From JAAXGX01 sp965203565 (GTDB lineage: Bacteria > Acidobacteriota > Vicinamibacteria > Vicinamibacterales > UBA8438): DNA of 64,000 nt. Positions 1 through 6,712 of this stretch are shown piece after piece. The first letter of the stretch is position 1. Every line of letters starts with the position of its first letter. Where the stretch lies: contig OZ241896.1 of NCBI GenBank assembly GCA_965203565.1, forward strand, positions 372,001 through 436,000, written 5' to 3'. The notes under the pieces are model-generated. The model worked only from the letters and a program-made list of their open reading frames with translations. It had not been told where the DNA came from and made no database searches. A program made the position numbers and the translations under genes.

Positions 1-1
1 G

Positions 2-106
2 AGACGCGAAACTCTGGAACTGTTGGCCGTCGTCGGCGCCGCGGCTATCATCGTCGCAACGTTCGCCGTGCTTCTGGCCGCGATTCGGGCTGCGTACGGC
101 GCATGA
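2..106 (+). CDS. 3' end of a membrane protein (partial)
   Basis: The window opens inside an open frame that stops with TGA at 104-106. The 34 visible residues are a short charged stretch (RRETLE) followed by about 23 hydrophobic residues (LLAVVGAAAIIVATFAVLLAAI) and a short basic tail. That is a C-terminal transmembrane helix. The next gene starts within about 20 bp on the same strand, so the two are probably co-transcribed. The upstream part is outside the window and the family cannot be named. Confidence 0.5.
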   Translation, partial: RRETLELLAVVGAAAIIVATFAVLLAAIRAAYGA

Positions 107-122
107 GCCAGAGAGGTCCAAG

Positions 123-896
123 CTGCCGAGGGTCGCGTGGGCTTTCCTGTGCCCGCTGATCGCGCTCGCCGGGTGTGACGGCGGCAACCCCGTCTCGCCG
201 TCGACCGTGACGCCGCCTCAGCGGCCGGTGCGGCCGCAGGACCCGCGGTTCGAGGATGCGTTCTGGCGCCAACTGGTCTACGACCGGTACGAGGACCCCG
301 TCACCGTGAACCCGATTAGCTGGGTGCTCGACGCGCCGATGAACCTGTACATCAGGACGACGGACGAGCTCGGCCGCCGCGCGCTGTTCGGCAACGGTCT
401 GGCCCAGATGCTCGACGCGGCGCCGCGGTTCGGGCGCGAGCTGTCGGGCTGGAACGTCATTGGAAGGGTCGAGGCGGGCCCGGCGGACCCGGGCGAGCGC
501 CGCGGATGGATTCTGCTGACCCCTCACACCAGCCTGGAGGACGACGCATGCGGCCTGGCGCACGTGGGAGCGGATCCGGGACGGATCCGGCTCTCGACCG
601 ACTATGACGGCCACTGCCTCGACCTGGAAGTGTTCGCCCACGAACTCGGACATGCGCTCGGGTTCTGGCACGTCGACCCGAACGTCTACACGCGCGCCGT
701 CATGCGCCCCGGCGGCTGGTTCGCGGACCGCGGGCAGTACCGCTACAGCGCCCGCGAGGTCTACCACGCGCAGCTGGCGTACGAAGTGGGGCCAAGGGCT
801 GCGTACTGCGGGTGGCCGTACGGGAGCACGTGCGGGAGCGGCCAGTCCCTGGGTTTCAGCCGGCCGGCGGTTCGACCGCCCGTAGTCGTGGATTGA
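123..896 (+). CDS. Secreted lipoprotein zinc metalloprotease (metzincin-like)
   Basis: The centre of the protein holds HELGHALGFWH, an HExxHxxGxxH zinc site typical of metzincin proteases, at about residue 173. A downstream Met in TRAVMRP could be the Met-turn. The only ATG/GTG/TTG-type start near the 5' end (GTG at 207) would remove a very good lipoprotein signal: the same frame upstream reads VAWAFLCPLIALAGC, with the lipobox LAGC. No ATG, GTG or TTG precedes that signal. A CTG at 123 follows a GAGAGG ribosome site (111-116) at 6 nt, so I place the start there as a rare CTG initiation. The start is inferred; the zinc site and signal are seen. The likely role is an outer-membrane-anchored or periplasmic peptidase. 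Substrate unknown. Confidence 0.75.
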   Translation: MPRVAWAFLCPLIALAGCDGGNPVSPSTVTPPQRPVRPQDPRFEDAFWRQLVYDRYEDPVTVNPISWVLDAPMNLYIRTTDELGRRALFGNGLAQMLDAAPRFGRELSGWNVIGRVEAGPADPGERRGWILLTPHTSLEDDACGLAHVGADPGRIRLSTDYDGHCLDLEVFAHELGHALGFWHVDPNVYTRAVMRPGGWFADRGQYRYSAREVYHAQLAYEVGPRAAYCGWPYGSTCGSGQSLGFSRPAVRPPVVVD

Positions 897-913
897 CGCT
901 CCCGCGTCGCGAC

Positions 914-1197
914 TCAGACCAGCAGCGGCGTCGTCCGCCGGCCGCCGACGTCGGGCAGCAGCCGCCGGACGATTTCAACGCTCCACGGTTCGCATACCTG
1001 CTTCGCGTCGACGTCCGCGGCGAGAGCGTCCACGCCGACGAACGATCGAGCAGCGCTCGCGCCGCCGCCTTGTCGATGCACGTCTCGCCGGCGAATACGT
1101 CCGCCACGGCGTCGGCCGGAAGAAAAAGGATCTCCTCGTCGAGCTGCTCCTCGATCAGGTCGAGCACGACTCGGGGGCGCGCGTCAACAACGTTCAT
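914..1197 (-). pseudogene. Third gene of the HEPN/MNT operon, split by a frameshift
   Basis: The ATG at 1197 overlaps the stop of the HEPN gene (1194-1196), so this is the last gene of a minus-strand operon. The first ~52 residues (MNVVDARPRVVLDLIEEQLD... to AARALLDR) look like normal protein. The frame then degenerates into Arg/Ser-rich sequence. From about position 1042 another frame continues naturally with FVGVDALAADVDAKQV and ends LLPDVGGRRTTPLLV followed by TGA at 914-916. Joining the two frames needs a -1 shift near 1042 and gives a protein of about 94 residues. It is either a decayed gene, a programmed shift or an assembly error. I do not recognise the family. Its position suggests an accessory to the toxin-antitoxin pair. 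Confidence 0.55.
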
Positions 1198-1649
1198 CGT
1201 TCATCGCGCGCGTCGCGGTTCGCGCCGGGCGCCGCCGACTCCGAGCGCATCCCCAGGCGGCGCGCGGCGAGATGGAGAAACTGCTCGGCGGCTTCGACGG
1301 CGGCGGCCGCCTGCTGCTCGTCGAACGCTTCGAACGGCGCGCCGCCCGGCAGTCCGTTCGGGTGGCGCGCCGGCACGTAGTACAGGTCCAGCGTCCCCGC
1401 CAGGCGCCGCAGGTCGCGCAGGCCGGGCGCCCGGTCTCCGTACCGATCGATCAGCACCGCCACGGAATGGCCGAGGACCGTGCGCTCGCCCAGTCCGTAG
1501 GCGACGGCCTTCACCGCCTTCTCCGCGGTCTGCTGCGCCACGAAGCAGGCCTGCGCGAAGAACCGCTCGCGCAGGGCGACGCGCGCGAACGCGAGGTCGT
1601 TCTCCGCCTGCCGCCACCAGCGGCGCGCCTCAGCCGCGCTGTCCCACAT
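1194..1649 (-). CDS. HEPN-domain protein (putative toxin of a HEPN/MNT pair)
   Basis: The 151-residue all-helical protein starts MWDSAAEARRWWRQAENDL and has the HEPN-type core FFAQACFVAQQTAEKAVKAV. A later Y-V-P-A-R-H-P-N segment (residues 91-98) is the signature of the HEPN branch paired with minimal nucleotidyltransferases. HEPN proteins of such pairs are usually RNases or RNase-like toxins silenced by the partner. This is family knowledge and is not shown here. The start at 1649 overlaps the last 20 bases of the nucleotidyltransferase gene, which implies translational coupling. The canonical RX4-6H motif is not obvious; R95-H96 are adjacent. The activity may therefore differ from HepT of the RX4HXY type. 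Confidence 0.8.
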   Translation of the reverse strand: MWDSAAEARRWWRQAENDLAFARVALRERFFAQACFVAQQTAEKAVKAVAYGLGERTVLGHSVAVLIDRYGDRAPGLRDLRRLAGTLDLYYVPARHPNGLPGGAPFEAFDEQQAAAAVEAAEQFLHLAARRLGMRSESAAPGANRDARDER

Positions 1650-1953
1650 CGATCCGCTGCGCCGACTCGAGCGCGGCCGTGAGGAACGGCCGCTCCTCCG
1701 CCTGTATCCGCTCGAACTCGTCGGGCGTGTAGACGAACAGATCGACCGCTGCGCCGGCCGCGAGGATCGCCGGCAGGTAATCGCGGAACCGGTCGACGAA
1801 CGGCCGGTCGCTCGGCGCCACGACGATCACGTCGATGTCGCTCTCCGGCGCCGCCGTCCCGCGCGCGTGGGACCCGAAGATCCAGGCGGCGCGCGCGTCC
1901 CGCTCGACGAGCAGCGGACGCAGCGCGCTGAGGAACGGCTCCACTCCCGGCAT
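1630..1953 (-). CDS. Minimal nucleotidyltransferase (MNT), antitoxin of a HEPN/MNT pair
   Basis: The 107-residue protein has the polymerase-beta-type signature G27-S28-x10-D39-x-D41 (IFGSHARG...SDIDV). It matches small MNT proteins that adenylylate their HEPN partner in HepT/MntA-type toxin-antitoxin systems. I choose the ATG at 1953 because it begins MPGVEPFLSALRP just before the core; the frame is open much further upstream, but that part is antisense to the amidohydrolase. It is the first gene of the minus-strand operon MNT-HEPN-third gene, and it runs divergently from the amidohydrolase at 2006. Confidence 0.85.
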   Translation of the reverse strand: MPGVEPFLSALRPLLVERDARAAWIFGSHARGTAAPESDIDVIVVAPSDRPFVDRFRDYLPAILAAGAAVDLFVYTPDEFERIQAEERPFLTAALESAQRIDVGQRG

Positions 1954-2005
1954 GACGCCATTGTACGCCGCGTCTTCCCTTCCGAATCTCTGGCATGATC
2001 CCCGG

Positions 2006-2908
2006 ATGATCAACGACGCCCACTGCCACTTCTTTTCACGGCGGTTCTTCGAGACGCTCGCGCGCGACGCGGAGGGACTCGGACCCGGCGACCCGGCGGC
2101 CGCGGCGGCCGCGGCGCTCGGATGGGAGCCGCCCGGCGCGCCGGCGGAACTCGCGGACCGCTGGGCGGCGGAGCTGGATCGGCACGGCGTCTCGCGGGCG
2201 GCGCTCATCGCCAGCGCGCCCGGCGACGAGCAGTCGGTGGCCGAGGCGGCGGCGCGGCATCCGGGCCGATTCGTCGGCTGGTTCATGCTCGACCCGACGG
2301 GCGAGGACGCGGCGCGGCGGACCGAGGAAGCGCTGGGCGGCCTGCGGCTGCGGGGCGTCTGCCTGTTTCCCGCCATGCACCGGTACCGGCTCGACGACGA
2401 ACGGGTGCGGCGGGTGGTCGACGTCGCGGCGGGACATCCGGGCGCCGCGGTGTTCGTCCACTGCGGCGTGCTGTCGGTCGGCGTGCGCAAGCGGCTCGGG
2501 CTCCCCAGCCGGTTCGACGTCCGGCTCGGCGACCCGCTCGCCCTGCCGCCGCTCGCCCACGCCCATCCCCGCCTGCCGTTCATCGTGCCCCACTTCGGCG
2601 CCGGCTTCCTGCGCGAAGCGCTGATGGCGGCCGACATCTGCCCGAACGTCCACCTCGACACGTCGAGCTCGAACGGCTGGACCCGGTACCATTCCGGCCT
2701 CACGCTGACGGACGTCTTCCGGCAGGCGCTGGCCGTGGCCGGCGCAGGGCGGCTGCTGTTCGGCACGGACTCGTCGTTCTTTCCGCGCGGCTGGCGGCGG
2801 CCGGTGTGGGAGGCGCAGGCGGCGGCGATCGACGCGGCGGGCGGCGGCGCGCAGGACGCGGACCGGATCTTCGGCGGCAACTTCGAGGCGCTGTTCGGCG
2901 CCGGCTGA
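2006..2908 (+). CDS. Amidohydrolase-2 family protein (TIM-barrel metal hydrolase)
   Basis: The 300-residue protein begins MINDAHCHFF, giving the N-terminal H-x-H metal pair. It also has VFVHCG mid-protein, VPHFGAGF, and FGTDSSFFPRGW near the end, which supplies the conserved Asp of the metal centre. These are hallmarks of the amidohydrolase-2 (ACMSD-like) group, which decarboxylates or hydrolyses aromatic or lactone substrates. No signal peptide is visible, so it is cytoplasmic. The ATG at 2006 places the HxH at the expected extreme N-terminus. It converges with the SnoaL-like gene on the other strand. The substrate cannot be inferred from the neighbours. Confidence 0.8.
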   Translation: MINDAHCHFFSRRFFETLARDAEGLGPGDPAAAAAAALGWEPPGAPAELADRWAAELDRHGVSRAALIASAPGDEQSVAEAAARHPGRFVGWFMLDPTGEDAARRTEEALGGLRLRGVCLFPAMHRYRLDDERVRRVVDVAAGHPGAAVFVHCGVLSVGVRKRLGLPSRFDVRLGDPLALPPLAHAHPRLPFIVPHFGAGFLREALMAADICPNVHLDTSSSNGWTRYHSGLTLTDVFRQALAVAGAGRLLFGTDSSFFPRGWRRPVWEAQAAAIDAAGGGAQDADRIFGGNFEALFGAG

Positions 2909-2933
2909 ACAGGCGCAGCCAGCCCGCGCGGCG

Positions 2934-3494
2934 TCACGAGCGATCGACGCGCAGCCGGGTCAGCCGGAGCGTCCTGATCAGCCACCGGCCGTCGATCCGC
3001 TCGTACGTCTCGTGGTAGTGGCCCCAGCCTTGCAGGACGTCGTCGCCGTCCGGCGTCCGGAGGATGTCCTCCATCGCCCAGACGCCGGTGGCGGTGGTGG
3101 GGGAGGTCAGCTCGATCTCCGGCATGTGCCCGTGGTGGACGGTGACCAGGTGCTCGACGCCCTGCCGGATGAACGCGGCGATGGCGGCCGGGCCGGTCAC
3201 CGGGTTGTCGGGCGTCCCCAGGTCGCCGGACCCTTCGGTGTCGTAGACCGCCTGGGCGTCGGGCGTGAACAGCGTCTCCAGGCAGGCCCAGTCCTTCGTG
3301 TCGAGGCAGCGGAAGTACCGCGCCTTGATCTGCCCGATCTCCTCGGCGGCGAGATGGCGGTCGAGGGCTGCGAACGCCTCGGCCGCGGCCGCCGCCGCGT
3401 CGGGCGCGTCCCCGCCGCCGCCCGCGCACGCCGGGATCAGGAGCGACAGCGCCAGCGCCGCCGCCGGTTTCCACGCGTCCATCCGGGTCCGCAT
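2934..3494 (-). CDS. SnoaL/NTF2-like lipoprotein
   Basis: The N-terminus is an export signal ending LIPACAGGG, where ACAG is a plausible lipobox. A helical region (LDRHLAAEEIGQIKARYFRCLD) is followed by LFTPDAQAVYD and a C-terminal WGHYHETYERIDGRWLI. This is the cone-shaped SnoaL/NTF2-like fold of about 130 residues. Such proteins are isomerases, dehydratases or ligand-binding modules. It is the third gene of a minus-strand run with the secreted cytochrome-like protein (4440-5849) and the Ig-like protein (3533-4423). ATGs at 3494 and 3482 are both possible starts. Function unknown. Confidence 0.75.
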   Translation of the reverse strand: MRTRMDAWKPAAALALSLLIPACAGGGGDAPDAAAAAAEAFAALDRHLAAEEIGQIKARYFRCLDTKDWACLETLFTPDAQAVYDTEGSGDLGTPDNPVTGPAAIAAFIRQGVEHLVTVHHGHMPEIELTSPTTATGVWAMEDILRTPDGDDVLQGWGHYHETYERIDGRWLIRTLRLTRLRVDRS

Positions 3495-3532
3495 CGCGCG
3501 CCTCGCTGTTCGGGGACACCGGACCGCCCCGG

Positions 3533-4423
3533 TCACTCGGTGACCGTCACCGTGACGTCTTCGGTGTCCTTCAAGCCGCCGTCGTGAGCCATCACGCGCA
3601 CGACGAACAGGCCCGGCTCGGCGAACGTCGCCGAGACCGGGAACCTGCCGTCGGGCGGGAGCGGCGGCGGCTCCCACCCCGGCGTCCACGGCGAATTGCT
3701 CCGGTAGTCGGGATACGTCTTGAACTGGTACGGGTCGAACGTCACCTGATCGGCCGGCCCGCGGTAGACGAACCAGGCGACGCGGAGTCCCCATGCGCCG
3801 TGCCGGCCGACCAGGCGCAGCGGCGCCGCGTGCACGGGCGGGACGCCGTCGTCGGCCGCCGTCGCGGCGAGCGCCAGCGGCTCGCCGGCGCGCACGATGC
3901 GGCGCAGGGCGCCCTCCACCCGGACGGTCGGCGCCTGGTTGGCGCGCATTTCCGCGTTGTTGTGCCCGAAGTCGCCGACGTCGAACTGCTGCAGCTCGGG
4001 GTCGGTGATGTAGCCGGGGTTCAGCGACCCGTACGCCCGGTTCGTCCTGCCGTTCACCGTCAGGGTCCAGACGATCTCGTCGTCGCCGAAGTCGGCCGGC
4101 ACGTTGATGCGGAACACGAAGCGGTTCCGCCGGGGCAGGAACAGCGTCGGCTGGCCCTGGTCCGGCCCGCCCGGTTCGAGGCGGTTGTCGGGGCCGACCG
4201 GGACGTGCGGCGTCTCGTCCCAGTTCCGGTTGAAGTAGCCGAACACCAGGTCGAACGTCCCGTCCGGGTTCGCCTCCCAGCCGTCGAACGCGGGCGCGAC
4301 GTCCTGACCGGTGCGGTAAACCACCTGACCGCCGGCGAGGCGGCCCGGACCGGTCAGCAGCAGCGCCGCGGCGGCCGCGGCCGCGCCGGCGCCCCACCGG
4401 AACGACGCCTGCTTCCCTGTCAT
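3533..4423 (-). CDS. Secreted protein of unknown function with C-terminal Ig-like fold
   Basis: The 296-residue protein has an N-terminal signal segment (AAAAAALLLTGPGRLAGG) and a beta-rich body rich in Asn, Trp and Pro. It ends FVVRVMAHDGGLKDTEDVTVTVTE, which reads like the last strands of a PKD or cadherin-like Ig fold. No catalytic motif was recognised. The start lies 16 bp after the stop of the haem/copper-like protein upstream, so the two are almost certainly co-transcribed and may act together outside the cell. The family is unnamed to me. Confidence 0.7.
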   Translation of the reverse strand: MTGKQASFRWGAGAAAAAAALLLTGPGRLAGGQVVYRTGQDVAPAFDGWEANPDGTFDLVFGYFNRNWDETPHVPVGPDNRLEPGGPDQGQPTLFLPRRNRFVFRINVPADFGDDEIVWTLTVNGRTNRAYGSLNPGYITDPELQQFDVGDFGHNNAEMRANQAPTVRVEGALRRIVRAGEPLALAATAADDGVPPVHAAPLRLVGRHGAWGLRVAWFVYRGPADQVTFDPYQFKTYPDYRSNSPWTPGWEPPPLPPDGRFPVSATFAEPGLFVVRVMAHDGGLKDTEDVTVTVTE

Positions 4424-4439
4424 GGATAGCGGCTGCGGG

Positions 4440-5849
4440 TCAGTCGTCGTTCTGGGTCAGCCGCGCGCGCTCGAGCTCGCGCCGCCGCTCCAGCTCCTCC
4501 TGGTACTGCTCCTCGGTGATCGAGACGAACCGGGAGAGGTTGAGGAACATGTCGTCGGTGGAGCGGTTGCCGTACCCCTTCCAGTTGCGCGGGTCGACCA
4601 CGCGGGGGTTGTTGAGGGTGTTGTCGTACCAGGCGGTCACGCGCAGCAGCGCGCCGGCCGGCAGGAGCGGCGCCGAGTCTTCCTCGTAGACGTACACCTT
4701 CACCCAGTTGTGGTTGTAGCCGGCGCAGTTCAGCATCTCGCTCAGACCGCTCGGGTAGATCGCCTCGATGCACATCCGCTTGCCGCTCGAATGCAGGTGC
4801 GGCTCGAACGTCATCAGGATGCCCGGCTCCGAGACGCGCTGCATCCCCTCCATCATCGCGTTCGGTTCTTCGGGCGGGATGTCTATGTCGAACGTCAGGA
4901 AGCTCTCGATGCGGCCCCGGCCCTTGTACTTCGGCTCCCATCCCTTCGGATGGAACTGGAAGGCGACGTCGATCCGGAACGGGACCTCGACCCCTATCGA
5001 GTGCAGGTGCAGGTCCCAGTTGAGGGACGAGCCGGCCGGCAGCCGGACGCCCAGCGACTCCGGGTAGTGGGTGGCGTTCTGGCCGACCTCGTGGACGACG
5101 CTGAACAGGTCGGGGTCGGCGCGCTCGCCGACGGGCCGCGCCTGCGTCTGGATCTCGTCGGTGCGCGGCCGGGCGGAGATCACCGCGTGGTGGACGACGA
5201 ACAGGTTGAGGTCGCCCGACTTGCGCTCCACCTGCGCCTCGTCGAGCAGGACTTCCCGCACCTCGACCGCCTTCACCCAGCGGTCTTCGGTCACCCCGGT
5301 GGGCGACGACTCCAGCAGGCCGTACCAGTCGGCCGCCACCGCTTCGAGCGTATGCTCGGGCGACGAGACGATCAGGTCCGGTTCGCCCAGCGTCCAGTCC
5401 GCGCCGTCCGGCCACTCGATCGGCGGCGGCAGGTCGCCGGGGTCGCCGCGCGGCGCTCCGCCGTCGGTCCAGTCCGCGATGACGGCGATTTCCTCGGCGC
5501 TCAGGGAGATGTCCTCCTTGAAGTTCTGGATGCCGATGGACTTCTCGATGAACCAGGGCGGCATCCGGTCGGGGTCGTTGTCCGGGCGCGACACCTTGTC
5601 CTTGATGGCCCGCGCCCACGGCCGCGCCTCTTCGTAGGTGAGCAGCGACATCGGGGCGATGGAGCCGGGACGGTGGCAGCTCTGGCAGGAGCGCTGCAGA
5701 ATCGGCGCCACGTCGCGGGTGAACGTCGCCGGTTCTCCGCCCCGGCCCGCCGCGCCCGCCGGCGGCGCCGCAGCGCCCAGGGCCGCCGCAAGTCCCGCCG
5801 CGACGATCGATCGCTCCACGCGCCGCCGCCGGTTCTCAATCGTCAGCAT
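4440..5849 (-). CDS. Secreted c-type haem protein with copper monooxygenase-like C-terminal region
   Basis: After a signal peptide (residues ~12-35) comes a single haem c site, C55-Q-S-C58-H59, in the setting VAPILQRSCQSCHRPGS, where a downstream Met (APMSLL) may be the axial ligand. The remaining ~350 residues carry His-rich pairs (WDLHLHSIG, FEPHLHSSGKRM, FVVHHAV) resembling the metal sites of ascorbate-dependent type II copper monooxygenases. That assignment is tentative. I choose the ATG at 5849 over 5870 because an AGGAGG ribosome site sits just upstream of it. The protein leads the minus-strand operon with 3533-4423 and 2934-3494. It may couple substrate oxidation to electron transfer outside the cell. 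Confidence 0.75.
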   Translation of the reverse strand: MLTIENRRRRVERSIVAAGLAAALGAAAPPAGAAGRGGEPATFTRDVAPILQRSCQSCHRPGSIAPMSLLTYEEARPWARAIKDKVSRPDNDPDRMPPWFIEKSIGIQNFKEDISLSAEEIAVIADWTDGGAPRGDPGDLPPPIEWPDGADWTLGEPDLIVSSPEHTLEAVAADWYGLLESSPTGVTEDRWVKAVEVREVLLDEAQVERKSGDLNLFVVHHAVISARPRTDEIQTQARPVGERADPDLFSVVHEVGQNATHYPESLGVRLPAGSSLNWDLHLHSIGVEVPFRIDVAFQFHPKGWEPKYKGRGRIESFLTFDIDIPPEEPNAMMEGMQRVSEPGILMTFEPHLHSSGKRMCIEAIYPSGLSEMLNCAGYNHNWVKVYVYEEDSAPLLPAGALLRVTAWYDNTLNNPRVVDPRNWKGYGNRSTDDMFLNLSRFVSITEEQYQEELERRRELERARLTQNDD

Positions 5850-6009
5850 CGCTCTCCCCTCCTCGCCCACGGACGGCGCCCATTCTACCCCGAACGGCTC
5901 GTTGATCCGCTACCCGCAAAGGCATTACCATTCCAGAGTATTCTTGATCAGCGTAAGGAATCGAACCGCTGTCGGGGACGAGGTTCGGAATCGAGAACGA
6001 GGGATCGGA

Positions 6010-6270
6010 ATGGAGACCACGAAGATCACCAGCAAGGGACAGATCACGATCCCCAGAAAGATCCGGACGGCGCTGGCCGTGGACGTCGGCGACCGCCTGG
6101 CCTTCGAGGTCGACGACGAAGGCCGGCTGAGCGTCAGGCCAGTGCGGCAACCCGCCAAGAAGCCCCTGCGGGGATTTCTGGCGGAGTACGCCGGCGGCGC
6201 CAGGAAGGGTGAAGCGCAGGTTCGCGCAGCGCTCCGACGGCGCGCCGCGCAGAAGCACCGGCGGCCATGA
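6010..6270 (+). CDS. vapB: AbrB/MazE-type antitoxin (VapB)
   Basis: The 86-residue protein opens METTKITSKGQITIPRKI, the swapped-hairpin AbrB DNA-binding fold, followed by VGDRLAFEVDDEGRLSVRPV. The C-terminal half is basic and would wrap the toxin. An AGGG ribosome site precedes the ATG at 6010. The stop overlaps the ATG of the PIN toxin (ATGA at 6267), so the pair is translationally coupled. Such antitoxins neutralise the toxin and autorepress the operon. Confidence 0.9.
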   Translation: METTKITSKGQITIPRKIRTALAVDVGDRLAFEVDDEGRLSVRPVRQPAKKPLRGFLAEYAGGARKGEAQVRAALRRRAAQKHRRP

Positions 6271-6665
6271 TCGCGTTCGACACCAACGTGCTGCTGCGCC
6301 TGCTGCTGAACGACGACGCCGGCCAGGCCAGGCAGGCGCAGGATCTGATCGACCAGGCCGTTGCCGCGTCCGACCGGGTGTTGCTGCCGGACGTCGTGCT
6401 CTGCGAATTGGAATGGGTGCTGGAATCGGTCTACGCGTTTCCGCGGGCGCGGATCGTGATGACCTTGCGGCGCCTGCTCGACGCGGACGAATTCGCCTTC
6501 GCGCATCGCGCGGCCGCCAACCGGGCGCTTGAACGGTACGCCGGGGGCAAGGCCGACTTTTCGGACTACCTGATCGGCGAATCCGCCACGCAGGCCGGAG
6601 CCACGACGACGTACACGTTCGATCGCGTCCTGAGTCGAAGCGCCGGATTCAGCCGGCCCGGTTGA
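6267..6665 (+). CDS. vapC: PIN-domain toxin (VapC)
   Basis: The 132-residue protein starts MIAFDTNVLLRLLLNDD with the first PIN Asp (D5). CELEWVLES supplies the conserved Glu, KADFSDYLIG a third acidic residue, and TYTFDRVL the last Asp. This complete set of PIN nuclease acids indicates an active RNase, generally tRNA- or rRNA-directed in VapC toxins. It is coupled to vapB by an ATGA overlap. The DUF5916 gene follows within 50 bp. Confidence 0.9.
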   Translation: MIAFDTNVLLRLLLNDDAGQARQAQDLIDQAVAASDRVLLPDVVLCELEWVLESVYAFPRARIVMTLRRLLDADEFAFAHRAAANRALERYAGGKADFSDYLIGESATQAGATTTYTFDRVLSRSAGFSRPG

Positions 6666-6712
6666 GGAGCCCGGCCGACAGCGAGCCGCGTGCTACAGTA
6701 CGCGGTTTGCCG

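Noticed and set aside
3012..3587. Plus-strand frame opposite the SnoaL-like gene
   Set aside because: It lacks recognisable domains, and the minus-strand frame has a signal peptide and an NTF2-like pattern.
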